NCBI RefSeq assembly: GCF_023227745.1
Contig: NZ_JALKBX010000013.1
Span: 1-52,417 of the forward strand
Source: Natroniella acetigena
GTDB lineage: Bacteria; Bacillota; Halanaerobiia; Halobacteroidales; Halobacteroidaceae
DNA length: 52,417 nucleotides
Direction: 5' to 3'
Part shown: positions 37,552 through 46,727 of the stretch, one piece after another
Numbering within the stretch: the first letter of the stretch is position 1
Layout of the letters: each line of letters opens with the position of its first letter
The notes under the pieces: generated by a model
Told to the model about the DNA's origin: nothing
Database searches by the model: none
What the model saw: the letters and a program-made list of their open reading frames with translations, nothing else
Translations under genes and position numbers: made by a program

Positions 37552-38937
37552 CTAAGGTATATGAATCGCTTCACTATTTAAAGCATGTGCAGCCTCCATA
37601 ATAGATTCAGAAAGAGTAGGATGAGGATGGATTGTTTCTGCTAACTCTTCGCCGATAGCTTCTAAATTAATAGCAAAAGTAGTCTCAGATATTAATTCTG
37701 TAGCATGAGGCCCAATAATATGAACACCCAAAATCTCATCAAATTCCTTATCAGTTATTATCTTTACAAAACCATTACTTTCTCCCATTACAGTAGCCTT
37801 TCCACTAGCTGCAAATGGAAACTTACCGATCTTTAGATCATATCCTGCTTCTATAGCCTCTTCTTCTGTTAATCCTACTGCTGCAACTTCAGGATGAGTA
37901 TAAATACATCGAGGTACTGCCTTATAATCAATCTCCTTATTTTCTCCACATATATTTTCTGCAGCAATTAATCCTTCTGCTGTAGCAACATGGGCCAACT
38001 GTGGAGAAGCTAGTAAATCCCCAATAGCATAGACACCTTTAATCTCTGTTTCTAAATATTTATTAACTGGAATTTCACCCTGCTCTAACTTTAAATTTAA
38101 GGCTTCAATGCCATTAATATTTGGTTTGCGACCTACTGAAATAAGAACCTGAGCAGCTTCTAATTCCTTTTCTTGATCATCAATACTAAATTTTATACTT
38201 TTTTCTTCCCCACCATTAATCTCTTTAACTTGGGCATTAGTTTTAATCTTAATTCCTTTTTTCTTAAGTTCTTTCTCTAACTCAAATCCTAATTCTTTAT
38301 CTTCTCTTGGAATTAGTCTATCCATCATCTCTATAATTGTTACTTCACTACCTAAAGTGGAAAAAACTGAAGCAAACTCAACTCCAATTACTCCCCCTCC
38401 GATAATAATCAAGCTATTAGGTATCTCTTTTAATTTAAGTGCTTCCTTACTGGTAATCACATTACTTCCATCAACACCTGGTATAGGAACTGAAGCTGGT
38501 TTAGAACCCATTGCTAAAATAATATTTTCTGCTTTAATATTTTTCTTTTCGGATTCAGTTTTAACCTTAATTAGGCCTGGGCTTACAACTTCCCCATATC
38601 CATTAATCACCTCTATTTGATTGCTTTTCATTAAATGTCCTATCCCTTGAACTAATTTATTAACAGCATTATCTTTCCATTTCATAACCCCTGCAAAATC
38701 AATCTGATAATCTGTAACTTCAACTCCAAATTTTTTACTCTGCTTTATAGTTTCAACTACTTCAGCAGACTTCAAGAGAGCTTTTGTTGGAATACAGCCT
38801 CGATTAAGACAAGTTCCACCAAGTTTATCTTCTTCAATTAAGATTACTTTTTTTCCTTTTTGAGCAGCTCGAATAGCAGCTGGATATCCACCAGGACCTC
38901 CACCAATGACCACAACATCTACTCTTCTATCAGGCAA
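37552..38937 (-). CDS. Dihydrolipoamide dehydrogenase (E3) of the acetoin dehydrogenase complex
   Basis: About 461 residues; TTG 38937 is preferred over GTG 38946 because AAAGGAG overlaps the latter. FAD site GGGPGGYPAAIRAAQ, redox disulfide GGTCLNRGCIPTK, NAD site GGGVIGVEFA, second FAD motif YAIGDL and C-terminal catalytic HPHPTLSE are all present. It reoxidises the dihydrolipoyl arm of E2 and passes electrons to NAD. Last gene of the operon that begins with the Lin0512-family gene, after lipA. Could also serve pyruvate dehydrogenase or the glycine cleavage system. Confidence 0.95.
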   Translation of the reverse strand: MPDRRVDVVVIGGGPGGYPAAIRAAQKGKKVILIEEDKLGGTCLNRGCIPTKALLKSAEVVETIKQSKKFGVEVTDYQIDFAGVMKWKDNAVNKLVQGIGHLMKSNQIEVINGYGEVVSPGLIKVKTESEKKNIKAENIILAMGSKPASVPIPGVDGSNVITSKEALKLKEIPNSLIIIGGGVIGVEFASVFSTLGSEVTIIEMMDRLIPREDKELGFELEKELKKKGIKIKTNAQVKEINGGEEKSIKFSIDDQEKELEAAQVLISVGRKPNINGIEALNLKLEQGEIPVNKYLETEIKGVYAIGDLLASPQLAHVATAEGLIAAENICGENKEIDYKAVPRCIYTHPEVAAVGLTEEEAIEAGYDLKIGKFPFAASGKATVMGESNGFVKIITDKEFDEILGVHIIGPHATELISETTFAINLEAIGEELAETIHPHPTLSESIMEAAHALNSEAIHIP

Positions 38938-39011
38938 AATTACCACTCCTTTACACTATAATAACTAATAATTAATCTCTCTAGTTTCCTACTTTTATCT
39001 ATACTTGTAAT

Positions 39012-39869
39012 TTAGTTATCTATTTTTTTAAAAACATTATGGGCATGATAGGAACTTCTAACTAATGGTTCTGCATAAACTTCTTTAATTCCTAACTCTA
39101 AAGCTTTTTTTCTATAAAGATTAAACTCCTCTGGAGTAACATATCTATCTATATCCAATTGCTTAGTAGTAGGTTGTAAGTATTGTCCTAAGGTTAAAAT
39201 ATCACAATCTACTTTCTTAAGATCATGAAAGACTTTAATAATTTCTTGCTCTGTTTCTCCTAAACCTAATATTAAACTGGTTTTAGTTATTATTTTTGGA
39301 CTAATCCTTTTTATATTCTTTAAAACATTTAATGAACGATTATAAACTGCTTCAGGACGTGCTTTAGAATATAAGCGAGGTACAGTCTCTAAATTATGTC
39401 CTACTACATCAGGCTTAGCTTTTAATATTTTAGTTAATGCTTTTTTATCACCTTGCAGATCAGGAATTAAGACTTCTACTAAAACATCTGAACTATATTC
39501 TTTTATTGCCCTTATACTTTCAGCAAATTGCTCAGCTCCATAATCAGCTAAATCATCCCTTGTCACAGAAGTAATAACCACATACTTTAAACCTAATTTT
39601 TCTACTGCCTGGGCAAGATTAGTTGGCTCATTAATATCAGGAGTATTTAATTTACCATGTTCAACAGCACAAAACTGGCAGTTTCGAGTACAATTTGGCC
39701 CTAAAATTAAAAAGGTAGCTGTATCTTTTTCAAAGCATTCTCCTGCATTGGGACATTTAGCACTTCTACAGATAGTATTAAGTCCTAATGAGTCAAGTAA
39801 TTTTTTCATAGTCTCTAATTTTTCTTGATCTGGACTCTTAACCTTTAACCAATTTGGAGCTGTAGTCAT
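39012..39869 (-). CDS. lipA: Lipoyl synthase
   Basis: 285 residues from ATG 39869 (SD GGGAGTG). It has both iron-sulfur cluster motifs: the auxiliary CRSAKCPNAGEC (CX4CX5C) and the radical-SAM CTRNCQFC (CX3CX2C), plus the C-terminal RSSYHA serine that ligates the auxiliary cluster. It inserts two sulfur atoms into the octanoyl group carried by E2 or GcvH. Overlaps the end of lipB by 32 bases, so the two are made together, and both sit inside the acetoin dehydrogenase operon whose E2 needs lipoate. Confidence 0.96.
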   Translation of the reverse strand: MTTAPNWLKVKSPDQEKLETMKKLLDSLGLNTICRSAKCPNAGECFEKDTATFLILGPNCTRNCQFCAVEHGKLNTPDINEPTNLAQAVEKLGLKYVVITSVTRDDLADYGAEQFAESIRAIKEYSSDVLVEVLIPDLQGDKKALTKILKAKPDVVGHNLETVPRLYSKARPEAVYNRSLNVLKNIKRISPKIITKTSLILGLGETEQEIIKVFHDLKKVDCDILTLGQYLQPTTKQLDIDRYVTPEEFNLYRKKALELGIKEVYAEPLVRSSYHAHNVFKKIDN

Positions 39870-40542
39870 AATTATCACTCCCATTAATTACTTCCTGCTT
39901 TTTAAGTTTAGTAAACTCAAATTCTTGCTTAAATTTTATTAATAATTTTTGAGCTACTTCTTCTAAAATTAAGTCTTTATTTGAGATTTTTTCCATAGAA
40001 GTAACCCTTTTATCAGTAATTCCACACGGGATTATATAATCAAAGTAAGAAAGATCAGGGTTTACATTTAAAGCAAAACCATGCATAGTTACCCATTTGC
40101 GAGCTGCTATACCGATTGCAGCAATCTTTTCATTAGCAACCCACACTCCAGGTAGACCCTTAATTCTTTCTGCATTAATATCATAATCTGCTAAAAGAGC
40201 AATAATAATCTGCTCTATTTTGCGTACATAATAATGTAAATCACGTTTGAAATTATTTAAATCTAAAATTGGATAGCCCACAATTTGACCTGGCCCATGG
40301 TAAGTAACATCTCCTCCTCGTTCAATATTTATTACTTCAATATTTAACTTATCTAAAGTTTCTTCATTGATTAATAAATTATTATTACTCCCACTACGAC
40401 CCATAGTTATGACATGGGGATGTGATGTTAAAAAAAGTGTATCATTAATTTTATCCTGCTTACGTAAAGCAAATAATTCTTTTTGCAATTGATAAGCTTT
40501 TTGATAGCTCATATTATATTCTTCAATTAAATTCAACTCCAT
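39838..40542 (-). CDS. lipB: Octanoyl-[acyl carrier protein]:protein octanoyltransferase
   Basis: About 234 residues from ATG 40542, with AGGTGAT at the right distance; a GTG 9 bases earlier overlaps that site. Signature RGGDVTYHGPGQIVGYPI, the acyl-accepting Cys in IIPCGI and the Lys in TDKRVTS are present. It transfers octanoate from acyl carrier protein to the lipoyl domain, the step before LipA. Placed 28 bases after acoC, which encodes its substrate. Confidence 0.94.
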   Translation of the reverse strand: MELNLIEEYNMSYQKAYQLQKELFALRKQDKINDTLFLTSHPHVITMGRSGSNNNLLINEETLDKLNIEVINIERGGDVTYHGPGQIVGYPILDLNNFKRDLHYYVRKIEQIIIALLADYDINAERIKGLPGVWVANEKIAAIGIAARKWVTMHGFALNVNPDLSYFDYIIPCGITDKRVTSMEKISNKDLILEEVAQKLLIKFKQEFEFTKLKKQEVINGSDNYDYSSKLVKG

Positions 40543-40570
40543 TTTTATCACCTGCTAAAAGGTATAATTT

Positions 40571-41776
40571 TTAAATCATCAAAGCAGGATTTTCAATATA
40601 ACTCTTTAGTGTTTGTAAAAACTCTGCTCCCATTGCACCATCAATTGCTCTATGGTCTAAACCTAAAGTTAAATTCATAACCTTCTTTTCTCTTATTTCC
40701 CCTACCTCATTCTTATATAAAATATCTTTTATTGTTCCTACTGCTAAAATTGCAACTTGAGGTGGATTAATTATAGCTGTAAATTCATCAATTCCATACA
40801 TTCCTAAATTAGTTATAGTAAATGTTCCGCCTTGAAGCTTATCTAAATCTAAATTATCATTTCTACCTTTTTGGGCCAACTCTTTTGTTTGATTAGATAA
40901 CTCCATTAAATTATATCTTTGAGCCTTCTTAATTACTGGAACAATTAGTCCTTCCTCTACAGCTACTGCTAATCCTAAATTAATATTATCATGAAGATAA
41001 TAATTATCCTCTTCCCAAGTAGCATTTATATTTGGATGTTGCTTTAAGCTTGTTATTACTGCCTTACTGATAATATCAGTTAGAGAAGGAGCTTGCTCTT
41101 GATTTTCTTTAAACTTTTCTCTTAACCTAATAATCTCATCTACTTCAACTTCACTCCTTAAATAAATATGAGGTGCCTTCCAACTTTGGGCTAATCTATT
41201 AGCAATAGTTAATCTCATTTGGGATAAATCTTGTTTATTTTTAGTCTCTTCTGCCTTAGTTTCTTCTTCCTTCTTTTCTACCTGAGCTTCTAGATACTTA
41301 TCAATGTCATCAGAAGTAATTCTTTTGCCTCCAGTTATTTTTGCTACTTCTTCAATTTCTACACCTTTTTCTTTAGCTACTCGTTTGGCCTTAGGGGAAA
41401 CTTTAATTCTCTTTCTTTTCTTTTTCTCCTTCTTTTTAACTTTCTTTTTTGGAGCTTCTTCCTTTTCTTCTTCCTCTTTACTAGCTTTACTACTTTCATT
41501 TTTACTATAATTAACTGCTACCTGCTCAATATCTTCTCCAGCTTCAGCCATAACTGCTACAGCCTCTGTAACAGCTACAGTTGCTCCCTCTTCTTCTATA
41601 ATTTTAGCCAACTCACCTTCAAAATTAGCCTCAACTTCATTAGTAATCTTCTCTGTCTCTACCTCAAAAATCACTTCTCCTTTAGCTATCTCATCTCCTA
41701 CTTGCTTATACCACTTAACAATCTTACCTTTTTCCATTGTTAAACCAAGTTTAGGCATCACTATTTCTTGAGCCAT
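40571..41776 (-). CDS. acoC: Acetoin dehydrogenase E2 (dihydrolipoamide acetyltransferase)
   Basis: 401 residues from ATG 41776, set by GGGAGG 7 bases upstream; two earlier in-frame ATGs overlap that site. A lipoyl domain (1-76) carries the modified Lys in EVETEKITNEV. A Lys/Glu-rich linker follows (about 90-125), then an E3-binding domain (KVSPKAKRVAKEKGVEIEE) and the acyltransferase domain (about 185-400) ending with the HRAIDGAMGAEF active site. It accepts the acetyl group from the E1-bound acetoin cleavage product. Separated from acoB by 230 bases holding a hairpin and a short frame. Pyruvate dehydrogenase E2 is the alternative; the AcoR context favours acetoin. Confidence 0.9.
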   Translation of the reverse strand: MAQEIVMPKLGLTMEKGKIVKWYKQVGDEIAKGEVIFEVETEKITNEVEANFEGELAKIIEEEGATVAVTEAVAVMAEAGEDIEQVAVNYSKNESSKASKEEEEKEEAPKKKVKKKEKKKRKRIKVSPKAKRVAKEKGVEIEEVAKITGGKRITSDDIDKYLEAQVEKKEEETKAEETKNKQDLSQMRLTIANRLAQSWKAPHIYLRSEVEVDEIIRLREKFKENQEQAPSLTDIISKAVITSLKQHPNINATWEEDNYYLHDNINLGLAVAVEEGLIVPVIKKAQRYNLMELSNQTKELAQKGRNDNLDLDKLQGGTFTITNLGMYGIDEFTAIINPPQVAILAVGTIKDILYKNEVGEIREKKVMNLTLGLDHRAIDGAMGAEFLQTLKSYIENPALMI

Positions 41777-41799
41777 CTTCATTCCTCCCATAAACTATT

Positions 41800-41958
41800 T
41801 TATAGATCAAAATACCCTTTCTTTCCTGCTATCTCTAAACTCTCTCGATAATCAATAAACCTAATAGGAGCCTTAGATTCAAGTTTAATTCTCTCAGCCT
41901 GATTTAATTTAGCAAATACCCCACCAGCAGCCATTCCAGCACAGGTACCTTCAATCAT
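41800..41958 (-). CDS. 52-residue frame between acoB and acoC, perhaps a gene fragment
   Basis: ATG 41958 to TAA 41800. The product is soluble with plausible composition (CAGMAAGGVFAKLNQAERIK, then PIRFIDYRESLEIAGKKGYF). No SD precedes the ATG, and a large hairpin ends just before it, so this may be the C-terminal end of a longer gene cut by deletion rather than an intact gene. I cannot name the family. It is in the same direction as the operon and ends 24 bases before the acoC start. Confidence 0.45.
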   Translation of the reverse strand: MIEGTCAGMAAGGVFAKLNQAERIKLESKAPIRFIDYRESLEIAGKKGYFDL

Positions 41959-41964
41959 TAATAG

Positions 41965-41998
41965 TAATAATAGACTCTAGATCTAGAGCCTATTATTA
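41965..41998. terminator. Strong hairpin after acoB
   Basis: A 17-bp inverted repeat with one mismatch, centred on TCTAGATCTAGA, directly after the acoB stop. It lacks a clear T-run, so it may be an attenuator or mRNA-end stabiliser that lowers expression of acoC-lipB-lipA-E3 relative to acoA-acoB, or a deletion scar. Confidence 0.55.
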
Positions 41999-42005
41999 AA
42001 TCCAC

Positions 42006-42977
42006 TTAAAGAGAGCTTTTTACAGCAGTAATTATATCTTCAGTACTAGGCAAATAAGCCTGTTCTAATACAGTACTAAATGGAACTGGAGTATCCTCAC
42101 TACAGACTCTTAAAATTGGTGCTTCTAATGAATATAATCCTTCCTCTGAAATTACGGCTGCTACTTCTGAAGCAAAGGAACCTCTTTTAGTCTCTTCTGT
42201 AGCAATTATTGCCCGCCCTGTTTTATCAACAGATGCTAAAATAGTTTCCTTATCTAAAGGAACCAAAGAGCGTGGGTCAATTACTTCTAACTCTATCCCT
42301 TCCTTAGCAAGCTGATCTGCTGCTTCTAGAGCTTTCCTAACAAACATACCTGTAGCTATAATTGTAGCATCATCACCTTCTCGCTTAATATCAGCTTTAC
42401 CTAATGGAATTGTATAATCCTCTTCTGGTACCTCTCCTTTAGTCTCATACAAAACCTTATGTTCAAAGAAGATAACAGGGTTATCATCTCGAATAGCAGA
42501 TTTAAGCAAGCCTTTAGCATCTGCAGGAGTTGAAGGTAAAACTACTTTTAAACCTGGGATACCAACAACCCAAGATTCATTACATACTGAATGCTGAGCA
42601 GCAGCTCCTATTCCACCACCTACAGGAGTTCTAAGTACCATAGGAACCTTGGCCTGCCCACCTGTCATATAACACATCTTAGCTGCCTGATTAAATACTT
42701 CATCCATAGCAACTCCCATGAAACTTGCAAACATAAGTTCAGCTATTGGACGACTGCCAGTCATTGCTGCACCTACAGCACCACCAACAATAGCTGTTTC
42801 AGTAATTGGGGTATCCCTTACTCTATCTTCTCCAAATCTTTGGACTAAATCTCCTGTTACTCCAAAACAACCACCAAAAACTCCAACATCTTCTCCCATT
42901 ATAAATACCGAACTATCCTTTTCCATCTCTTCTGCCATTGCTTCCCTTAAAGCTTCAGCATAAGTTAAATTCTTCAT
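42006..42977 (-). CDS. acoB: Acetoin dehydrogenase E1 beta subunit
   Basis: 323 residues, standard for E1 beta. Features: MGEDVGVFGGCFGVT, RVRDTPITETAIVGGAVGAAMTG in two parts, the PMVLRTPVGGG strand and the C-terminal PRSLVPLDKETI and TEETKRGSFASEV segments of the transketolase C-terminal domain. With acoA it makes the thiamine-diphosphate E1 heterotetramer that cleaves acetoin to acetaldehyde and a bound acetyl unit. Its start overlaps the acoA stop by one base. Confidence 0.92.
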   Translation of the reverse strand: MKNLTYAEALREAMAEEMEKDSSVFIMGEDVGVFGGCFGVTGDLVQRFGEDRVRDTPITETAIVGGAVGAAMTGSRPIAELMFASFMGVAMDEVFNQAAKMCYMTGGQAKVPMVLRTPVGGGIGAAAQHSVCNESWVVGIPGLKVVLPSTPADAKGLLKSAIRDDNPVIFFEHKVLYETKGEVPEEDYTIPLGKADIKREGDDATIIATGMFVRKALEAADQLAKEGIELEVIDPRSLVPLDKETILASVDKTGRAIIATEETKRGSFASEVAAVISEEGLYSLEAPILRVCSEDTPVPFSTVLEQAYLPSTEDIITAVKSSL

Positions 42978-43963
42978 TATTCCACCTCCTCAAAATATAC
43001 GTTATTTGTAACATCATCCGGACTTGGTTCTGCACTCTCTTGAGCAAATTTAGTTGCTTCTTCAACTTTTTCTTTAATCTTATCTTTTATTTGCTTAAAC
43101 TCTTTTTCAGTAATAATCTCTTCATCTAATAAAAAACTACTAAATTTCTTAATTGGATCCTTCTTCTTCCATTCTTCTAACTCTTCATCATCTCGATAAT
43201 TAGTTGGATCACCTTCAAAGTGGCCTCTCCAGCGATAAGTTTTACATTCAATTAAACTTGGGCCTCCATTACTTCTGGCCTTTTTTACAGCTTCATTGAC
43301 TGCTTCATTGACTGCTAATACATCATTTCCATCAATAGTAATTCCAGAAATACCATAACCTACAGCTCTATCAGCTACATCCTTAATATTTTGGCCCTTC
43401 CGTCCATCACTTTGATACTGCGGCATTGAAATACCATACATATTATTCTCACAAACAAATACAATAGGTAAGTTCCAAACAGATGCCATATTCAAAGTTT
43501 CATGGAAAGTACCTCGATTAGAAGCACCATCCCCAAAGAAACAGACTGTTACTGCATCTGTACCATTAATTTGGCTAGAAATACCAGAACCTGCTGCAAT
43601 CGGTAGTCCTGCTCCTACTATACCATTGGCCCCTAAGATGCCAAGACTTACATCAGCTATATGCATTGAACCACCTTTACCTCGATTATAACCTGTTACC
43701 TTACCAAATATTTCAGCCATCATCTTCTTTACATCTCCACCCTTAGCCAATAAATGTCCATGACCTCGGTGAGTACTTGTAATATAATCATCTTCCTTAA
43801 GAGCACTACAAGCACCTACTGCTATAGCTTCCTCTCCCAAATACAAATGTACAAAACCTGGAATTTGACCTTCAGCAAAGTACTGCTGTACTGAACTTTC
43901 AAATTCACGAATCTCTAACATCTTTTCTAACATCTCTAACAATTCTTCCTTATTTTCTTTCAT
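42977..43963 (-). CDS. acoA: Acetoin dehydrogenase E1 alpha subunit
   Basis: 328 residues. Thiamine-diphosphate motif GDGASNRGTFHETLNMASVW and NNMYGISMP are intact, along with the active-site STHRGHGHLLAKG and phosphorylation-loop-like YRWRGHFEGDP. Length and sequence fit AcoA/E1 alpha of the short bacterial kind. SD GGGGGTTGA precedes the ATG. The gene follows the frameshifted Lin0512-family gene by 31 bases (from that gene's original stop). Confidence 0.92.
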   Translation of the reverse strand: MKENKEELLEMLEKMLEIREFESSVQQYFAEGQIPGFVHLYLGEEAIAVGACSALKEDDYITSTHRGHGHLLAKGGDVKKMMAEIFGKVTGYNRGKGGSMHIADVSLGILGANGIVGAGLPIAAGSGISSQINGTDAVTVCFFGDGASNRGTFHETLNMASVWNLPIVFVCENNMYGISMPQYQSDGRKGQNIKDVADRAVGYGISGITIDGNDVLAVNEAVNEAVKKARSNGGPSLIECKTYRWRGHFEGDPTNYRDDEELEEWKKKDPIKKFSSFLLDEEIITEKEFKQIKDKIKEKVEEATKFAQESAEPSPDDVTNNVYFEEVE

Positions 43964-43994
43964 TAGCTTTCAACCCCCTTATATTAAATTTAGA

Positions 43995-44343
43995 TTACAC
44001 ATCAATAGAAACTGTAACACTCGCATTAGCTACTACTATAGACTTGTCAGTATCATCAAAATATTCTAACAGTTACCATCCCACCTTTTTTAACCTTAAT
44101 CTCTTTTTTACCAAAAGGAATTACCTCAAGAACTTTACTACAATCTAATTTATCAGGCTCAGGAATACTGATTAAAATATTAACTATCATTTCTTCTAAT
44201 TCTCCTGTTTTTGATAAGGTCAATACACCACTAAGACAGGTATTAGAGATAACATCTTTAACTGCTCGACATGCTGCCTTGGTCATATCTTGCCCATGTA
44301 AGTCGACTCCAGATCCAATCTGAACTGCATAATCAAGCTCCAT
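43995..44343 (-). pseudogene. Lin0512-family gene with one frameshift
   Basis: The start at 44343 follows AAGGAGGGAGG. The first 92 or so residues (GSGVDLHGQDMTKAACRAV, IPEPDKLDCSKVLEVIPFGK, KKGGMVTV) match the Lin0512 conserved family. The frame then stops early at 44056 after VRIF. One base out of step the end of the family continues without a break: EYFDDTDKSIVVANASVTVS followed by IDV and stop at 43995. The span is 349 bases, one more than a multiple of three, so a single extra base (probably an A near 44066, GTTAGAA for GTTGAA) explains it. It is either a recent mutation, a sequencing error or recoding. Function of the family is unknown; it is first in the sigma-54 operon. Confidence 0.85.
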
Positions 44344-44388
44344 TGGCCCTCCCTCCTTTTTACTAAATTAGCTTTCACCCAATATTAA

Positions 44389-44405
44389 TTGCAAGTTCCA
44401 TACCA
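44389..44405 (-). promoter_or_regulatory. Sigma-54 (RpoN) promoter of the acetoin dehydrogenase operon
   Basis: On the minus strand TGGTATG-GAAC-TTGCA matches the -24/-12 consensus TGGCACG-N4-TTGCA, with the essential GG and GC at the right distance. It lies 46 bases before the first gene. It is the expected target for the adjacent AcoR activator. Confidence 0.85.
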
Positions 44406-44453
44406 AATAATCAGAAAATTATTTATTTTACGTCTAAAACCTATCAGTTCAAT

Positions 44454-44492
44454 AAAAAAAAGAGAATAGCTACTTAAAAGTAACTATCCTCT
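44454..44492 (-). terminator. Intrinsic terminator of acoR
   Basis: On the minus strand a hairpin with arms AGAGGATAGTTACT and AGTAGCTATTCTCT (G-U pairs allowed) is followed by eight T. It separates acoR transcription from the sigma-54 promoter. Confidence 0.9.
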
Positions 44493-44512
44493 AATTAGAT
44501 TCTGATTAACTA

Positions 44513-44564
44513 TAGTGTGTTAGACTGGGACATCTGCTCTATGATTTCTCTAATTGACACACTA
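44513..44564. promoter_or_regulatory. Probable AcoR upstream activator site
   Basis: TAGTGTGT (44513-44520) and its inverse ACACACTA (44557-44564) lie about 110-160 bases upstream of the sigma-54 promoter, the usual range for enhancer-binding activators. The second arm overlaps the acoR stop codon. Assignment rests on position and symmetry. Confidence 0.5.
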
Positions 44565-46529
44565 ACTCAATTTATATTTATTTATCTTTCTATATAAAGT
44601 TGACCGACCTATATCTAATAATTGGGCTGCCTGAGAAATATTATTTTCAGTTTTAGCTAAAGCCTCTTTAATAACTCTTCTTTCAACCTCTTCTAATGAC
44701 ATTAAAGGAACCTTATGACCCTCGTTATTTTCAACTATAGACTCATGCTTTAATAATTTTTCTGGTAATTGATTAACCGTAATTTGATTACTATCTTCAG
44801 CTAATACTATTCCTCTTTGAATAATATTTTCTAATTCTCTAATATTACCTGACCAATTGTAACTTTGTAATAATTTCAAAGCCTTAGCTGAGATTTTTTT
44901 GTCACCCAATTTAGAAGAAAATTTTTGAAGAAAATAGTCAACTAAAAGAGGAATATCTTCTATTCGTTCCCTTAAAGGTGGCAGTTCAATGCTAAAAGTA
45001 TTTAATCTGAAAAATAAATCTCTTCTAAAGTTCCCCTCTTCTACTTCTTGCTCTAAATCCCTATTACTAGCAGCAACAATATTTACATCAATTGGAATTG
45101 CTTTAGAACCTCCAATTCTAACTACCTCTCTTTCCTGTAATACTCGCAATAAACTAGCCTGCATTTGCAGAGACATCTCACTAATCTCATCTAAAAATAA
45201 TGTTCCTCCATTAGCTAATTCAAATTTACCTGGTCTTCCCTTACTTTGAGCTCCAGTGAAAGCTCCCTCTTCATAACCAAAAAGTTCACTTTCCAATAAA
45301 CTTTGTGGGATAGCAGCACAATTAATGCTAACAAAAGGGCCTCTACAATGATCACCATAATTATGCATTGACTGAGCAAAAAGTTCTTTTCCAGTCCCAC
45401 TTTCCCCTAATAATAAAATATTTGAAAAGTTTCTACTTGCCAATCGGGATAATCGCTTTGCCTCTTGTAATGCTAAACTTTCACCAATTATATCCTTAAA
45501 AGTAAAGTTAGCTTGAGAACCAACCATTCTATTAACCAGGTTTTGTACAACCTCTAATTTCTTAAAAGTACTCACGACTCCTATTATCTCTCCATTTTGA
45601 TTAATAATTGGTTGAGCAGTAGAAGTAACACGAATCCTTTTATCCCCTCTACAAATAACTACTTCTTGATCTGTATAACCTTTTCTTTGCTCTAAAACAT
45701 CAAGAATTTTAACCTCATTACCTAATACTTCTGTAACCTTCTTTCCTTTAAGATCCATCTCTTCTAAGTCAAGAATTCTTTTTGCAGTATTATTTACTTT
45801 AACTAAATAGCCTTCTTGATCAATACTTATTAAACCTTCAGAAATAGAATTTAAAACTGTTTGAGAAAATTCATTAGCTACTTGTAATTGATTCTTTTGC
45901 TCCTCAATTCTTAAATGATTTTCAATTGCCTTTACTGCTGCTACAACTATTCCCAGTGTATGAGGATGAACCAATTCACAAGGGCCAGACATATCCAAAA
46001 CCCCTATTAATTCACCTTTTTTATCATGTATAGGAGCAGCAGAACATGTCCATGAATGATGATCTTTACAAAAATGTTCCTCTGCAACCACCTGTAGTGG
46101 CTTATCAACCTCTAAGGCTGTACCTATAGCATTAGTCCCTACTTTTTCTTCACTCCAAAAAGCCCCTTTAACAAACCCTAAGTTTTGAGCATTTTCTATA
46201 ATATTAGGATCTCCAACAACTTCTAAAATAAATCCATTTTTATCAGTTAATACAACAACAAATCCCGATTCTTTCACAAAATTATGAATTTCATACATAA
46301 AAGGTTTAGCTATATCAATTAAATTATTACACTTTAATCTGATCTCTTCTAACTGTTTATCACTAATACATGCCCCTTTGCCTTTTAGTGGATCTACTCC
46401 ATATTCATAACATCTTTTCCAAGAATCAAGAATTATCTCTCGTACACTCTCGGGTTCAAGATCTTTCCCTGCTATAAAATCAGACCAAACATTATAAACT
46501 ACCGGTTTGAAAGGGGAATTTTCTTCCAT
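44562..46529 (-). CDS. acoR: Sigma-54-dependent activator of acetoin catabolism
   Basis: 655 residues; ATG 46529 is favoured because GGAGG is 7 bases upstream. A GAF-like sensor (about 60-200), a PAS domain (about 220-320), an AAA+ domain (335-570) with Walker A GESGTGKELFA and the sigma-54 contact loop ELFGYEEGAFTGAQSKG, and a Fis-type helix-turn-helix at the end (NNISQAAQLLDIGRSTLYRK). This is the AcoR order. The GAF domain probably senses acetoin or a relative. It is transcribed in the same direction as the operon it controls, from its own sigma-A type promoter. Confidence 0.94.
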   Translation of the reverse strand: MEENSPFKPVVYNVWSDFIAGKDLEPESVREIILDSWKRCYEYGVDPLKGKGACISDKQLEEIRLKCNNLIDIAKPFMYEIHNFVKESGFVVVLTDKNGFILEVVGDPNIIENAQNLGFVKGAFWSEEKVGTNAIGTALEVDKPLQVVAEEHFCKDHHSWTCSAAPIHDKKGELIGVLDMSGPCELVHPHTLGIVVAAVKAIENHLRIEEQKNQLQVANEFSQTVLNSISEGLISIDQEGYLVKVNNTAKRILDLEEMDLKGKKVTEVLGNEVKILDVLEQRKGYTDQEVVICRGDKRIRVTSTAQPIINQNGEIIGVVSTFKKLEVVQNLVNRMVGSQANFTFKDIIGESLALQEAKRLSRLASRNFSNILLLGESGTGKELFAQSMHNYGDHCRGPFVSINCAAIPQSLLESELFGYEEGAFTGAQSKGRPGKFELANGGTLFLDEISEMSLQMQASLLRVLQEREVVRIGGSKAIPIDVNIVAASNRDLEQEVEEGNFRRDLFFRLNTFSIELPPLRERIEDIPLLVDYFLQKFSSKLGDKKISAKALKLLQSYNWSGNIRELENIIQRGIVLAEDSNQITVNQLPEKLLKHESIVENNEGHKVPLMSLEEVERRVIKEALAKTENNISQAAQLLDIGRSTLYRKINKYKLS

Positions 46530-46571
46530 CAAAATACCTCCTGTTATCTTACAGTATTTATCATTTAAATT

Positions 46572-46601
46572 ATTATACTATTATTTCTCGATAATAATCA
46601 A
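46572..46601 (-). promoter_or_regulatory. Promoter of acoR
   Basis: On the minus strand TTGATT (46601-46596), an 18-base spacer and TATAAT (46577-46572), about 43 bases upstream of the acoR start. Confidence 0.65.
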
Positions 46602-46727
46602 TATTCCCTTTATTATTAGGTTATAATAAATTTTACATTAGTTCATACAGCTTGAAGATTTATTAATCCTTGATAATTTTGCAATAGATAACCATATAAA
46701 ATCACTATACTTCTTTTTCTCTTTCAT

